Of a stretch of 64,000 bases of DNA, positions 22,889 to 32,894 are shown piece by piece. A program made the translations under genes and the position numbers. Origin of the DNA: JAJDZL01 sp965220665 (lineage in GTDB: Bacteria; Pseudomonadota; Gammaproteobacteria; Arenicellales; JAJDZL01); contig CBDCQQ010000004.1 of NCBI GenBank assembly GCA_965220665.1, positions 434,001 to 498,000 on the forward strand, read 5' to 3'. How positions within the stretch are numbered: position 1 is the stretch's first letter; each line of letters begins with the position of its first letter. The notes under the pieces are model-generated. The model was not told where the DNA came from. It did no database searches and worked only from the letters and a program-made list of their open reading frames with translations.

Positions 22889-25585
22889 TCAACCTGACAG
22901 AAATTCACCCTCATTGATCTGATTTAAGGTGAGCACTCTACCACCCAAACCTTCGAATAGCGACTCTCTGCACGTCAAAATAATGATCTGAATGTTTCGC
23001 GATGACCGGTAAAGGATGTCGAACATTGTTTTCAGCCTTCTTTCATCTGAAAACACCAAGGCATCATCAAGAATTACAGTTGCGGGTCGCCCCTTTTCAG
23101 CCAAGAGTTCAGCAAACGTCAACCTTACAAGAACCGCAATTTGCTCCTGAGTACCCATGCTCAAATTTTGAAATGACTCACTGTAGTTTCGGTCAATAGA
23201 GATAATGTTCAATTCTTCGTCAAATTCAATCTTTGCGTTTGGAAACAGTGCATTCAGATAGGGTCGTATCTGTGATTTAACTGGCAACAAGTATCGCTCC
23301 GTCGATTCCTGCTGCGCATTCGACAGAGTGCCAAGCAGCAGTTGAAGCACCTGTACTTCATTTTTGATCTTGTCATACTCGTTCCTTTCGCGCTCCAACT
23401 CACGCTGTTTCTGTGCAATCTGCTCATCAATACCGGCACCTTCCTGGGATTCGATTCGACCAATAAGTTGGTTGATTTCATCGCGAGTCTCCTGAATTTG
23501 CCTCTGTCGATTGCGTATCTTTTCTTCCAAACGCCCGATACGTGCCAAAACAAGTTGAATCTCTGCTTCATCGAATTCATCTTTCAGTTTTTGCAGGTCA
23601 TCCGCCTGTTGCTCAACTTGCGCTTTCATCTGCTTAATTTGTTTTTCAACCTCTCTCATCCTCTTTTCACCACCACGCAACTCAATTTTGGTTTCAAGGC
23701 CATTAATCTGCTGTGATTGAATTTCGATTCGTCCCTGCACATTGGCAATCTCTAGTTTAGCAGCTGCCAGTCTATTCTCTGCTTGCCTTAGTTCCCCCGC
23801 TGGTGCTTCCAAGCTGAATCGCAACTGAGATAAAGCACCTTCTGACTGACTCTGCAATTCCTCTGCCACCTTGACTTTGGGAATCTCAGTTAAACCAAGA
23901 TTCTTAGCGTTGGCAACAAGCTGATTCTTCTGCTGTGAGAGGTTCACTTGGATCGCATCGATGCCACCCTCAACCTGATCAAATTCTGATAGATGAACCT
24001 GGACCTCGCGTTTTGCTGATTCTGCTTCCTGCAACGAAATTCTTCGCACTTCGTTTAATTGCCTGGCGTCTTCCACTGAAGCTGCGTTTGTCTGTGCCAG
24101 CAAGGATTCAAGGTTCTTTTCCGCGACTCGGTGTGCTTCCAATAACTGATCCGCATTCTCAACAGCGGGTTTTACAAATATTGTCCCTCGATCAGGGAGA
24201 TCAATCGAAACTTCCGTTACAGCTTCAAGTTTATGAAGTTCGCCTTTGAGTGATTCGCCGTTGACGGTGACTCCCACATCACCGCCTGCTTTCAGCTGAA
24301 ATTCAATTTCAGTCGCGTTCGCAGTGATCGTTGCCTTTGCTGACTCAAACTCCGAATTGACCTGTTCAATCTGACGCAAAATTTGGTCAGAAACTAAAAT
24401 CTTATTTGCGGCTTTCAGACTTTCTTCTATCCGTGTTTGTGCGGAAGATGCAAGTTCAAGCCGTTGTTCCAAGTCAGTGAATTTCGACCACTGCTGTGCT
24501 AGTGCCAAAATGTCCTTCTTGATCTCAAGATTTTGATCCGCGTCGACAATCTGACTCTTTAAGCCGTCAACGGTACTTTGTATCTCGGTCTTCTTCGAAT
24601 TCAATTCCTGTTCCTGATCGCGCGAGTCCCTCAACCCTTCTTCTAAGGCTCCATATTCCACTCGAACTTTGCTCAAATCCCTCATGAAGTCGCGCAGAAC
24701 TTGCTGTTCATTTTGCAATGATGATAGTTTCTCCTTGGATTGCCCAAGTTCTCCGCGTGCCGCTTCAATTTTCAATTCAATCTGACGCAGCGCTTCATAT
24801 CGTTCTTTGAACTGCTTAAGTTCCTGCTCCTCTAGTTTGTTTGATTCATCCTCCTCCAATCGCTTGAGGCTGTACTGACAAGTTTCCAACCGTTCTAAGT
24901 CTCTGACTAATCTGGTTCGTTTTGTTTCTAATACTTCAATTTCATCTTGCACAGAATCTACATGTACGCTTAACTGCCTGAACTTCTTCGTTTCTCTACC
25001 TGTAGGAGTAAGGTATTCACCTAACTGATTTCTGAAAAGATCAATCAGTTTGCGGCCGCGTCTTCCACCAAGCACAGTATTGACCTGCGATTCCAGTACC
25101 GTCTGCAATCCCGAACGTGCACCTTCAGAAACATCAACCGGTGTAAATGACTTGCCTTGTTCGACCCAAAACAGATTCCACATTTCTTTAGGTTGGCCAT
25201 CTAAGCAACCCGAGTCATCAAACGAAAGTAAATTTGATAACTCTTCTTCAGCCTCATCACCCTTGATGAGTCTGCCATCGGGAAATTTGAGTTCAGCAAT
25301 CTGATGCTTGAGAAATCTTTTCCTGATCTGGTACTGCTCGCCTTTTATCTCAAAATCAACTCGAACGGATGGAGACCCCTTGTTTTGTGAATGCTGCAAA
25401 TCTTTGATTTCCTTATTCATCATTCGATGTCTATTAAAAAACGCTGCCCGCATTGCACTCAAAATCGTCGACTTACCCATTTCATTCGGCCCTGCGATGA
25501 TGTTGAGTTTTTCATCAAGTCCGGCGATTTCAATTGGTTGGTCGAATTTCATGAATTCATTGACCGCTATAGATCTGATGATCAC
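22889..25585 (-). CDS. SbcC/Rad50-like coiled-coil ATPase (YhaN type)
   Basis: The 898-residue protein has an N-terminal ABC half with Walker A (IIAGPNEMGKSTILSAMRAAFF), about 600 residues of heptad-rich coiled coil (long Glu/Gln/Leu/Arg stretches), and a C-terminal half with the signature-like LSMGTQEQIAVLVRLTFAELL, Walker B VILDDALVFSD and a final ILTCRE. I see no clear CxxC zinc hook, which separates it from canonical SbcC/Rad50 and points to the YhaN-like group. It should act with the metallophosphoesterase upstream on DNA ends. GTG 25585 is preceded by GGAGGT at 9 nt and lies 2 bp after the partner's stop. Confidence 0.85.
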   Translation of the reverse strand: MIIRSIAVNEFMKFDQPIEIAGLDEKLNIIAGPNEMGKSTILSAMRAAFFNRHRMMNKEIKDLQHSQNKGSPSVRVDFEIKGEQYQIRKRFLKHQIAELKFPDGRLIKGDEAEEELSNLLSFDDSGCLDGQPKEMWNLFWVEQGKSFTPVDVSEGARSGLQTVLESQVNTVLGGRRGRKLIDLFRNQLGEYLTPTGRETKKFRQLSVHVDSVQDEIEVLETKRTRLVRDLERLETCQYSLKRLEEDESNKLEEQELKQFKERYEALRQIELKIEAARGELGQSKEKLSSLQNEQQVLRDFMRDLSKVRVEYGALEEGLRDSRDQEQELNSKKTEIQSTVDGLKSQIVDADQNLEIKKDILALAQQWSKFTDLEQRLELASSAQTRIEESLKAANKILVSDQILRQIEQVNSEFESAKATITANATEIEFQLKAGGDVGVTVNGESLKGELHKLEAVTEVSIDLPDRGTIFVKPAVENADQLLEAHRVAEKNLESLLAQTNAASVEDARQLNEVRRISLQEAESAKREVQVHLSEFDQVEGGIDAIQVNLSQQKNQLVANAKNLGLTEIPKVKVAEELQSQSEGALSQLRFSLEAPAGELRQAENRLAAAKLEIANVQGRIEIQSQQINGLETKIELRGGEKRMREVEKQIKQMKAQVEQQADDLQKLKDEFDEAEIQLVLARIGRLEEKIRNRQRQIQETRDEINQLIGRIESQEGAGIDEQIAQKQRELERERNEYDKIKNEVQVLQLLLGTLSNAQQESTERYLLPVKSQIRPYLNALFPNAKIEFDEELNIISIDRNYSESFQNLSMGTQEQIAVLVRLTFAELLAEKGRPATVILDDALVFSDERRLKTMFDILYRSSRNIQIIILTCRESLFEGLGGRVLTLNQINEGEFLSG

Positions 25586-25587
25586 GA

Positions 25588-26721
25588 TCAGTTGACCTCC
25601 ATTTTCTTTAGTTCAACGTACAGCCGGGTCAGGGCTTGGGCAGCCACTTTACTCACCTGCTCATCGGGATAATCCAATTGCTTCCTCAACTCATCAACAG
25701 CAGATTTGACAAAGCCACCGATATCAAGCATAGCGATATCATCATCTGTTACCTTGACGTGCAGATGCTCGTCATCTACAACGAAATGCAGAAATGAAGC
25801 TTCAAAGCGCTCCGCGATGATCTCATCAAAATAAGTGCGCTCTTCAAGCGAAATCAAGCCCTCAACCTGCAACCGCACTAAATATCGTTCGAGATGTTCA
25901 TCAAGACCACTCAATTTGGTTTGCAACCGTTCGATGTCAATTCGAGAGGCAACAGTTTCACTGATCGTTTCCCATGTGAACTCACCGGTAGAAACTGACT
26001 TCACTTTAGGTTTAGAAGTACTGTTATTTACAGACACGATTAGAGCTTTTCCACCTCCTGTTACATCAAAAGCATCAGTCTCTGGCGTACCGCTATACCA
26101 ACAGCGTGAATTAATTTCGCGCTGTCCATGCCAGTCACCCAAAGCCAAGTAGGCTAGACCCGCTGTGTTTGGCCGATCAGGATTGATGTAGTTCGTTGCG
26201 GCGCCTTCTCCCGAACCGAAGGTCGCAACTGACCCGTGAGCGAGACCAATGCGTACACACTCGCTAGGAAGATCGACACTATCCATGTATTCGGTCGGGT
26301 CTTCAAGTGTGGACTTGTGATGAAGTGGCGCAGGTAGAATTGCAGCAGTTTCCGATTCAATATACAGCGCGGCAGACTCGTCACAGATATGGACATTTTC
26401 CGGCAACCCTTTTCTCAGCCGATGCCACAGACCATTGATTCGGCTAGGATCATGATTGCCAGGCAATAGATACCAATGTACATCCGCATATTTCCTCATT
26501 CGCTCAAGTGGCTGATTGAGTGATTTGGTCGAGAGGTTTTCTGCATCGTAGACATCACCGGCTACAAGTACATACTTCAATTCCTGTTCAATCGCAATTC
26601 TGCCAAGTCGATCAATCGAATTAAGTCTGGCATTTTGCAATACACCCATCGTCTCCTGATCTACAAACCTGAAAACTTTGCCAATTTGCCAGTCAGCAGA
26701 ATGTAAAAATCGAATAGTCAA
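25588..26721 (-). CDS. SbcD/Mre11-like metallophosphoesterase
   Basis: The 377-residue protein carries all calcineurin-like phosphoesterase motifs in order: FLHSADWQIGK (DxH variant SADWQ), LVAGDVYDAE (GDxxD), LLPGNHDPSR (GNHD) and GLAHGSVA followed by ALGDWHGQ (GHxH-type). This is the Mre11/SbcD/YhaO nuclease class. The start is TTG 26721, fixed by GGAGG 5 nt upstream. The gene is 2 bp ahead of the SbcC-like ATPase, forming a two-gene DNA-end processing complex. Roles could be recombination repair or phage/plasmid DNA degradation. Confidence 0.88.
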   Translation of the reverse strand: MTIRFLHSADWQIGKVFRFVDQETMGVLQNARLNSIDRLGRIAIEQELKYVLVAGDVYDAENLSTKSLNQPLERMRKYADVHWYLLPGNHDPSRINGLWHRLRKGLPENVHICDESAALYIESETAAILPAPLHHKSTLEDPTEYMDSVDLPSECVRIGLAHGSVATFGSGEGAATNYINPDRPNTAGLAYLALGDWHGQREINSRCWYSGTPETDAFDVTGGGKALIVSVNNSTSKPKVKSVSTGEFTWETISETVASRIDIERLQTKLSGLDEHLERYLVRLQVEGLISLEERTYFDEIIAERFEASFLHFVVDDEHLHVKVTDDDIAMLDIGGFVKSAVDELRKQLDYPDEQVSKVAAQALTRLYVELKKMEVN

Positions 26722-27073
26722 GTTGTCCTCCGAACAAATAGGTCAACCACAGTCTTTTCTCTGTCGAAGCAAATACCCCACAGTGGAAGCTTCAAGTGGT
26801 ATGTGACTTAACAGAGAAATAGCATTATAGATATCACACATCTATGTAAAAATCATCTGAAGCATCGCTACGTCATACTCTGTCGTATTGTTCTATTGAG
26901 ACTGAATTTTCCAATCGATTGAAACGAATGATCTCCGTATCAGTCAAATGAGTTTGATCATCAATATTCGATCATCGGTTATACGAATTTCACTACAATC
27001 ACGCACAGCACAATTGACTGTTATTTGAAATTCAGTCTGCAGCAACTGCCAGCACCATGGAGGACGAGAATAG
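26722..27073. promoter_or_regulatory. Divergent intergenic region between the SbcCD-like pair and the ThDP enzyme
   Basis: No gene is seen in these 352 bp. They must hold promoters for both directions. TGATC and GATCA elements recur around 26950-26975 as a loose inverted repeat, but I cannot assign -10/-35 boxes with confidence. Confidence 0.4.
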
Positions 27074-28732
27074 ATGAAGGCATCTGATTTATTTGTCGCA
27101 TGTCTCGAGCAGGAAGGAATAGAGTACATTTTCGGTGTACCTGGAGAAGAAAATGCGCATTTCATGATTTCGCTTGAGGAATCGGACAGTATCAAGTTTA
27201 TTCTCTGCCGTCATGAACAAGGCGCCGCCTTTATGGCAGAAGCCTACGGACGACTGACTGGACGGGTTTCCGGCTGCCTGGGAACCCTAGGTCCCGGAGC
27301 GACCAACTTGATTACAGGTGTTGCAGACGGCAATATGGATCGTGCACCTATGCTGGTGCTCACCGGTCAAGGAGCGTCTACACGATTGCACAAGGAATCT
27401 CACCAGATTATGGATGTTGTGGCTATGTATCGTCCAGTGACAAAATGGGCACAACAAATTCATCATCCCGACAATATTCCCGAAGTAGTCCGCAAAGCCG
27501 TGAGAACTGCACTGGTCGAAAAACCCGGTGCTACCCTAGTCGAGCTGCCTGAAGACATCGCTCACATGGACGCATCAACAAAACCTCTGCAGCCACAAAG
27601 ACTAAGACGAGCCGTACCAGATGACAAAATCGTAAACCAGGCGTTTGATTTAATTCGAAAATCCAAACGACCCATTATTTTGGCTGGAAATGGCTGCATC
27701 AGACGCCGCGCTTCAAAACAACTGCGATTACTTTGCGAAAAAACCGGTATCGGTGTTGTTTCCACTTTCATGGCCAAAGGCTGCGTGGATATGGATTCAG
27801 ACTACTGTCTATACACCGTTGGTTTAGGGGCAAAAGACTTGGTGGCATGTGCGCTGGATGCGTCTGACTTGATCATCACTTTAGGCTATGACATGGTCGA
27901 ATATCATCCACACCTTTGGAATCCTGATCAGAATAAAAACGTATTACATATTGACTTCCTACCTGCTGAAATCGATGCTTACTATCGTCCGAAATTAGAA
28001 GTGGTGGGAGATCTTGCACACACTCTGTGGATGCTGAATGAACGGATCAATGAGGTAGACGGATTATCCTTCGATCTTTCTCAGCAGGCTGCAACTCGTC
28101 GAGACATGGCTCTGGATTTTGCTGAACACAAAGACGATGATACAGAAGGAGTCATTAAGCCTCAAAAAGTACTCTGGGATGTTCGACAAGTTATGGGGCC
28201 CAATGATGTACTGCTATCCGATGTTGGTGCGCACAAAATGTGGATCGCCCGTCACTACCATTGTCACGAACCCAACACTTGCCTGATTCCAAATGGATTC
28301 TGTTCCATGGGCTTTGCGCTGCCTGGTGCGCTTGCGGCCAGATTAGTGAATTCTGATCCTGACCACCGAATCCTCGCTATATGTGGGGATGCCGGTTTCA
28401 TGATGAATGTACAGGAAATGGAAACCGCCCGTCGCCTCAATCTGGACATTGTCGTCATGGTTTGGGAAGACCATGAATATGGGCTGATTGCGTGGAAACA
28501 GGCTAATCAGTTCGGTCGACATACGGATCTAAGTTTTGGGAATCCAGACTGGATCAAACTGGCAGATTCTTTTGGTTGGAACGGCCACAGGGTCGATCGC
28601 TCCCGAGACCTTCATTCAGTACTTGAAAATGCATTTTCCGAAGCGGGACCCAGTCTGGTGGTCGTACCCATTGACTACTCCGAAAATGAGAAGCTGACCA
28701 AACGTCTCGGAGAGATTGTCTGTCCGATCTAG
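27074..28732 (+). CDS. ThDP-dependent acetolactate-synthase-like enzyme
   Basis: The 552-residue protein has the three-domain ThDP layout: Pyr domain with catalytic Glu48 (CRHEQGAAFMAEAYGR), a central FAD/Rossmann domain (RPIILAGNGCIRR), and a PP domain with the ThDP/Mg motif near residue 437 (CGDAGFMMNVQEMETARRLN). It most resembles catabolic AlsS or IlvB-type acetolactate synthases. There is no adjacent IlvN regulatory subunit or AlsD decarboxylase, so an orphan AHAS-like role (related ThDP lyases, sulfoacetaldehyde acetyltransferase) remains possible. A GGAGG 10 nt upstream supports ATG 27074. Confidence 0.88.
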   Translation: MKASDLFVACLEQEGIEYIFGVPGEENAHFMISLEESDSIKFILCRHEQGAAFMAEAYGRLTGRVSGCLGTLGPGATNLITGVADGNMDRAPMLVLTGQGASTRLHKESHQIMDVVAMYRPVTKWAQQIHHPDNIPEVVRKAVRTALVEKPGATLVELPEDIAHMDASTKPLQPQRLRRAVPDDKIVNQAFDLIRKSKRPIILAGNGCIRRRASKQLRLLCEKTGIGVVSTFMAKGCVDMDSDYCLYTVGLGAKDLVACALDASDLIITLGYDMVEYHPHLWNPDQNKNVLHIDFLPAEIDAYYRPKLEVVGDLAHTLWMLNERINEVDGLSFDLSQQAATRRDMALDFAEHKDDDTEGVIKPQKVLWDVRQVMGPNDVLLSDVGAHKMWIARHYHCHEPNTCLIPNGFCSMGFALPGALAARLVNSDPDHRILAICGDAGFMMNVQEMETARRLNLDIVVMVWEDHEYGLIAWKQANQFGRHTDLSFGNPDWIKLADSFGWNGHRVDRSRDLHSVLENAFSEAGPSLVVVPIDYSENEKLTKRLGEIVCPI

Positions 28733-28913
28733 ATCGGATGAAATTTCTTTCTCGTAACTTTTACCTAAGCTGCTTCTGAGTTGGATACCGTGCTTTGGAG
28801 GCGATTGCTGATACGAGCCACCTTCAAAATTTGAAATCGATAGATAAAGATTCTGGTAGGGTTCGATTTGATGGCTACCTGATTACCGGCGTACTGCTTG
28901 ATTCAGAAGTCGC

Positions 28914-29411
28914 TCAAAACAAAATATCATCTTCGATAGCATCAATACCGGCTTGAGCACACAGATCATCCAAATCACCGCCAGGTGCACCAGACACACC
29001 TATTGCCCCTACTGAAAAACCTCCGGCGTCAATCAATAGACCACCTCCCAGCATGATGGCTTCTTCAAGATGCCGAATGCCAGACAAAGAAGTCCCTTCC
29101 GCTGTGGCTTCAGCAAGTTCCGTGGTTGAAAGTCGAAAACTCGCCGCCGTCCAAGCCTTGCGACGCGCAGTATTCGGGGTATGGGCACCCGCATATCGGT
29201 CTCGGAGCATGACTTGGGCTAAACCATTGCGGTCGGTAACAACTACCGACACTTGAAAACCTTCTGACCGGCATTTGTCCAGTGCGGCTTTTGCTGCTTT
29301 AAGCGCAATTTCCGGGGTGAGATTCTGGGTGGTAAAAAGTGCATGCTCATCAGCCTTTACTGGTACCGAAAGCAGAATCGAAATTAAGATTGGTATACGA
29401 AAATATTTCAT
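28914..29411 (-). CDS. Secreted GlcG/HbpS-family (haem-binding) protein
   Basis: The 165-residue product starts MKYFRIPILISILLSVPVKA, a Sec signal peptide, followed by the GlcG/HbpS domain: ALKAAKAALDKCRSEGFQVS, VVVTDRNGLAQVMLRDRYAG, ARRKAWTAASFRLST, GGGLLIDAGGFSVGAIGVSGAPGG. The family includes extracellular haem-binding HbpS and the glycolate-operon protein GlcG. ATG 29411 is chosen because it creates the signal peptide; a longer in-frame start at 29501 would bury it. Its role here is unknown and it is monocistronic. Confidence 0.87.
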   Translation of the reverse strand: MKYFRIPILISILLSVPVKADEHALFTTQNLTPEIALKAAKAALDKCRSEGFQVSVVVTDRNGLAQVMLRDRYAGAHTPNTARRKAWTAASFRLSTTELAEATAEGTSLSGIRHLEEAIMLGGGLLIDAGGFSVGAIGVSGAPGGDLDDLCAQAGIDAIEDDILF

Positions 29412-29705
29412 GGCGCTCACGTCGAAAGTTTCAATAGTTTTATCAGTTACATCATTTGCTAATTTAAGGAGCCATCGAACATATTGACCAACTGATGTCA
29501 ATCACTGCCTGATATCAGATACTTGACAAAGCTCAAATTGATCGAGTTGACCCATTGCAAGTTGCATTAAACCGCCAATATTGGAAAATTCCACTTGATT
29601 TTGCTAATTTTGTTGACTCCAGGTGTCAGAAATGTCTAGGTTGAGTCATAATAATACCAATCGCAGTATGCGAATTCCATCTTCGTTAATTAATGGATTA
29701 ATTAC

Positions 29706-30635
29706 ATGCAAGTAATACTGGCTCAGCCGCGTGGCTTTTGCGCTGGCGTTGAACGGGCGATCCAGATTGTGGAAACGGCTCTCAAGAAATATGGCTCGCC
29801 AATTTATGTGAAACACGAAATCGTGCACAATCAGCGCGTCGTTAGCGAACTTAGATCAAAAGGGGTCAAGTTTGTTGAAAGTATATCTGACATTCCAGAT
29901 GGCGCAGTTACCGTGTTTAGCGCACACGGGGTTTCAAAAAAAGTCGAGAGTGAAGCATCAGAACGTGGCCTAGAACCACTTGATGCCACATGCCCACTCG
30001 TCTCTAAAGTACATATTGAAGGGCGAAAATATGCCAAAAGAGGGTTTGAAATTGTTTTGATCGGGCATCATAATCATCCTGAAGTTGAAGGCACTTTAGG
30101 TCAGATTCCAGGTACCGTACACCTCATCAGTGATGTGGAAGAAGTTGATGATCTGGTGGTTGAAGATCCTGATAAGGTTGCTTATATTACCCAAACAACT
30201 CTATCGGTTGACGATACTCGTGATGTCATTTCCGCCCTGAAGAATCGCTTTCCAAATATTGCTGGTCCTGATATCAAGGATATTTGCTACGCCACACAGA
30301 ATCGTCAAAGTGCGGTCCACCAACTCGCAGATCAAGTTGATTTAGTGCTGGTGGTTGGCGCACAGAACAGTTCAAACTCAAATCGTCTGTGTGAAGTCAG
30401 CCGCGACCGTGGAGTTCCAGCGTATCTCGTCCAAAACTCGAATGATTACAACCCTGAGTGGTCGGTCAACGCTGAAAAAATTGGTATTACTGCTGGCGCC
30501 TCGGCACCCGAAGCTTTAGTTCAAGAATTGATAGAACGGCTTAAACAACATCACGAAATTGAGGTGACAACGATGACGGGCATCACCGAGAACGTCAGAT
30601 TCAATTTACCCACCTCTTTGAGAAAAGCGTCGTAA
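29706..30635 (+). CDS. ispH: 4-hydroxy-3-methylbut-2-enyl diphosphate reductase
   Basis: The 309-residue protein is a full-length IspH, the [4Fe-4S] enzyme that makes IPP and DMAPP in the last MEP-pathway step. The three cluster cysteines are present in AQPRGFCAGVERA (Cys12), DATCPLVSKVH (about residue 95) and DICYATQNRQ (about residue 195), with the catalytic region VFSAHGVS and the conserved SSNSNRLCE and ITAGASAPE segments. It stands alone here. Confidence 0.97.
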   Translation: MQVILAQPRGFCAGVERAIQIVETALKKYGSPIYVKHEIVHNQRVVSELRSKGVKFVESISDIPDGAVTVFSAHGVSKKVESEASERGLEPLDATCPLVSKVHIEGRKYAKRGFEIVLIGHHNHPEVEGTLGQIPGTVHLISDVEEVDDLVVEDPDKVAYITQTTLSVDDTRDVISALKNRFPNIAGPDIKDICYATQNRQSAVHQLADQVDLVLVVGAQNSSNSNRLCEVSRDRGVPAYLVQNSNDYNPEWSVNAEKIGITAGASAPEALVQELIERLKQHHEIEVTTMTGITENVRFNLPTSLRKAS

Positions 30636-30921
30636 TCGAGCAGTTGAATCTGTAGTTATAAACAGAATGTCGCCCGTTGATTGATGACATTCTGCCGATG
30701 GGTTATTTCAAATTAGATTGACGGAGTGGAATTGCCTTGACCAAGTTCACTTTTATGCGATGAAAACAATTACAGTCGCATCACCCTCGAATCGATTTCC
30801 GAACAATGAGCGATTTCAGACTTTCTAAGTCTCAGAGCACTGAATAAATCAGACATGGACTTGCACCGAATCATCTATAGAGGAAAGGTATCGGTGAACA
30901 TTCGGAAGGGAATTTCTGCTC

Positions 30922-31677
30922 ATGAAGAATGATTCTGAAAATTCTGCTCTCGCAACATTACAGTCCGTTGGTGTTCGTCGCAACAATCGATGGTTGGTGC
31001 GGGACATTGACCTCACTGTGCATAGAGGGGAAATAGTTTCACTGATTGGTCCAAACGGCAGTGGGAAAACAACCGTAACGAAAATTCTGGCGGGCTCCCT
31101 TCAGCCTGATTTCGGTAGCGTGCAAAGACCGCCCAACATCAAAATCGGATATGTGCCCCAGAGCGTCAACCTCGATTCAACTCTACCTATGACCGTGCAA
31201 CGCCTTATGGACGTTCCACAGCCTGTTGATAGAAGTGAGTTGATCGAAGTACTCACCGAACTTGATATTCAACACCTTGCAAACTCTTCAGTACAAAAAT
31301 TATCGGGTGGTGAGTTTCAGCGGGCTCTGCTCGCAAGAGCATTATTGCGCAAACCCGACCTATTGATTCTTGACGAACCGACGCAGGGCCTTGATGTTCA
31401 CGGAGAAACATTGTTGTTCAATCGAATTGCGAAAATTAGAGATCGCATGAATTGCGGTATTTTGATTGTCCGTCACGACCTCCATCTGGTGATGGTTCAA
31501 ACTGATACTGTCGTCTGCATGAATGTACATATTTGCTGTACAGGAACTCCGGAACGTGTGCAGCAGGATGAAGCCTATCTGAAGCTATTTGGCGCAAAAG
31601 CATTCGAAACCCGCGCACTCTACTCGCACCTTCACGATCATGATCACCGTCTGGATGGAAGCATAACGGATTTATGA
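30922..31677 (+). CDS. znuC: Zinc ABC transporter ATP-binding protein ZnuC
   Basis: The 251-residue ABC ATPase has Walker A IGPNGSGKTTVTKILAG, Q-loop IGYVPQSVNLD, signature KLSGGEFQRALLARALL, Walker B LLILDEPTQGLDVHG and H-loop IVRHDLHLVM. The VRHDLH switch and the His-rich tail (YSHLHDHDHRLDG) are typical of ZnuC. It precedes the znuB permease by 28 bp. GGAAGGGA lies about 8 nt before the ATG. No clear Zur operator was recognised upstream and no znuA is in the window. Confidence 0.92.
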   Translation: MKNDSENSALATLQSVGVRRNNRWLVRDIDLTVHRGEIVSLIGPNGSGKTTVTKILAGSLQPDFGSVQRPPNIKIGYVPQSVNLDSTLPMTVQRLMDVPQPVDRSELIEVLTELDIQHLANSSVQKLSGGEFQRALLARALLRKPDLLILDEPTQGLDVHGETLLFNRIAKIRDRMNCGILIVRHDLHLVMVQTDTVVCMNVHICCTGTPERVQQDEAYLKLFGAKAFETRALYSHLHDHDHRLDGSITDL

Positions 31678-31705
31678 TGATCCAATTGTCACTGGTATCG
31701 ACAAG

Positions 31706-32524
31706 ATGTTCCTAATACCAGATGACTTTTTCAGTCGAGCAATCATCGCCGGTATCGGCTTCACGCTCGTTGCCGGTCCACTTGGCTGCTTCGTTATATG
31801 GCAGCGGTTGGCTTATCTTGGCGAAGCGATGGCACATTCAGCACTGCTTGGCATCGCACTGGCAATCGTTCTGGATATCAATTTGATGGTGGGTGTATTC
31901 AGCATCTGCCTGTTTATCGCATTTGTGTTGGCTCGAGTCAATAGCGACTCATTTCTGTCGGGCGATTCTGTACTTGGAATCATGTCCCATTCAACACTGG
32001 CAATCGGCCTCGTGCTTATCTCCTTTATGTATTGGATTAGGGTCGATGTTTTGGATTTTTTGTTCGGTAACATCATTTCGGTAACCTGGTTGGAAATTGC
32101 TATGATCTACATGGCAAGTGCCGTTGCCTTGGGAGTCATCGTGTTTAGGTGGAGAGCAATGATCGGCCTGACCGTCGACGAGCAAATCGCCGCAGCTGAA
32201 GGTCTTCAACCCAATCAAACGCGAATCCTGCTCATGATTCTGCTGGCTGGAACAATCGCAATAGCGATGAAAATTGTCGGCATCATATTGACAGTCGCTT
32301 TGTTGATTATTCCAGCTGCAACAGCAAGACAAGTTGCAAAAACACCTGAACAGATGGCTATATTTGCCGTCGTATTTGGTTCAGCATCGGTGGTTGGAGG
32401 TATGTTCATGTCGCTGGAATTTGATACCCCTCCAGGTCCGAGCATCGTTGTGTTTGCACTATTGCTGTTTCTGTCAATGGCAACAGCAATGCTTATGAGA
32501 AAACGAAGTCAAGAAGGGATCTGA
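31706..32524 (+). CDS. znuB: Zinc ABC transporter permease ZnuB
   Basis: The 272-residue membrane protein of the ABC-3 family has about eight hydrophobic helices, the N-terminal AIIAGIGFTLVAGPLGCFVIWQRLAYLGEAMAHSALLG element (key motif LGEAMAHSALLG), EGLQPNQTRILLM coupling loop and the closing VVGGMFMSLEFDTPPGPSIV. It is the inner-membrane channel partner of ZnuC. Manganese cannot be excluded as substrate, but the paired ZnuC features favour zinc. Confidence 0.92.
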   Translation: MFLIPDDFFSRAIIAGIGFTLVAGPLGCFVIWQRLAYLGEAMAHSALLGIALAIVLDINLMVGVFSICLFIAFVLARVNSDSFLSGDSVLGIMSHSTLAIGLVLISFMYWIRVDVLDFLFGNIISVTWLEIAMIYMASAVALGVIVFRWRAMIGLTVDEQIAAAEGLQPNQTRILLMILLAGTIAIAMKIVGIILTVALLIIPAATARQVAKTPEQMAIFAVVFGSASVVGGMFMSLEFDTPPGPSIVVFALLLFLSMATAMLMRKRSQEGI

Positions 32525-32894
32525 TCCGCAAATTAAACCACTGAGAGCACCAAGATTTCAAGTACTCCATTTTTAAAGCCCGCGATCTTCTGGATTCGTT
32601 TTAGTTTGCTACTCTGAAACCACTTGCCATCCCTCCAGTATCTTGGTGGGCATGCAGTGACTGTCACTTGGACATACCCAATTTTCATGGTGACATTATC
32701 TGCCTCGTGACTTGTAACTGACGGTCGTTCGAATATGGCACCTTTGCGGATTTTCTATACAAGAATTGTTGAGCAAATTTTTGCACTCAATTGGCGCTGC
32801 TGCAACGAACACTGAATTCAACGAGATGTAAATCACGTGGGTGCCGCCCTGTGCCGCATCCCGCAAACGCATAAATCGACTTTTTCAGGGAAGA
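32525..32894. other. Non-coding spacer between znuB and the KAP NTPase gene
   Basis: This 370-bp region between convergent genes has no convincing reading frame, no recognisable terminator hairpin with a U-tract and no repeat seen elsewhere in the window. It marks the left boundary of the defence-like island. Confidence 0.6.

Noticed and set aside
32525..32894. A hidden znuA or zur gene downstream of znuB
   Set aside because: No frame in this stretch has the His-rich loop of ZnuA or the Fur fold of Zur; it appears non-coding.
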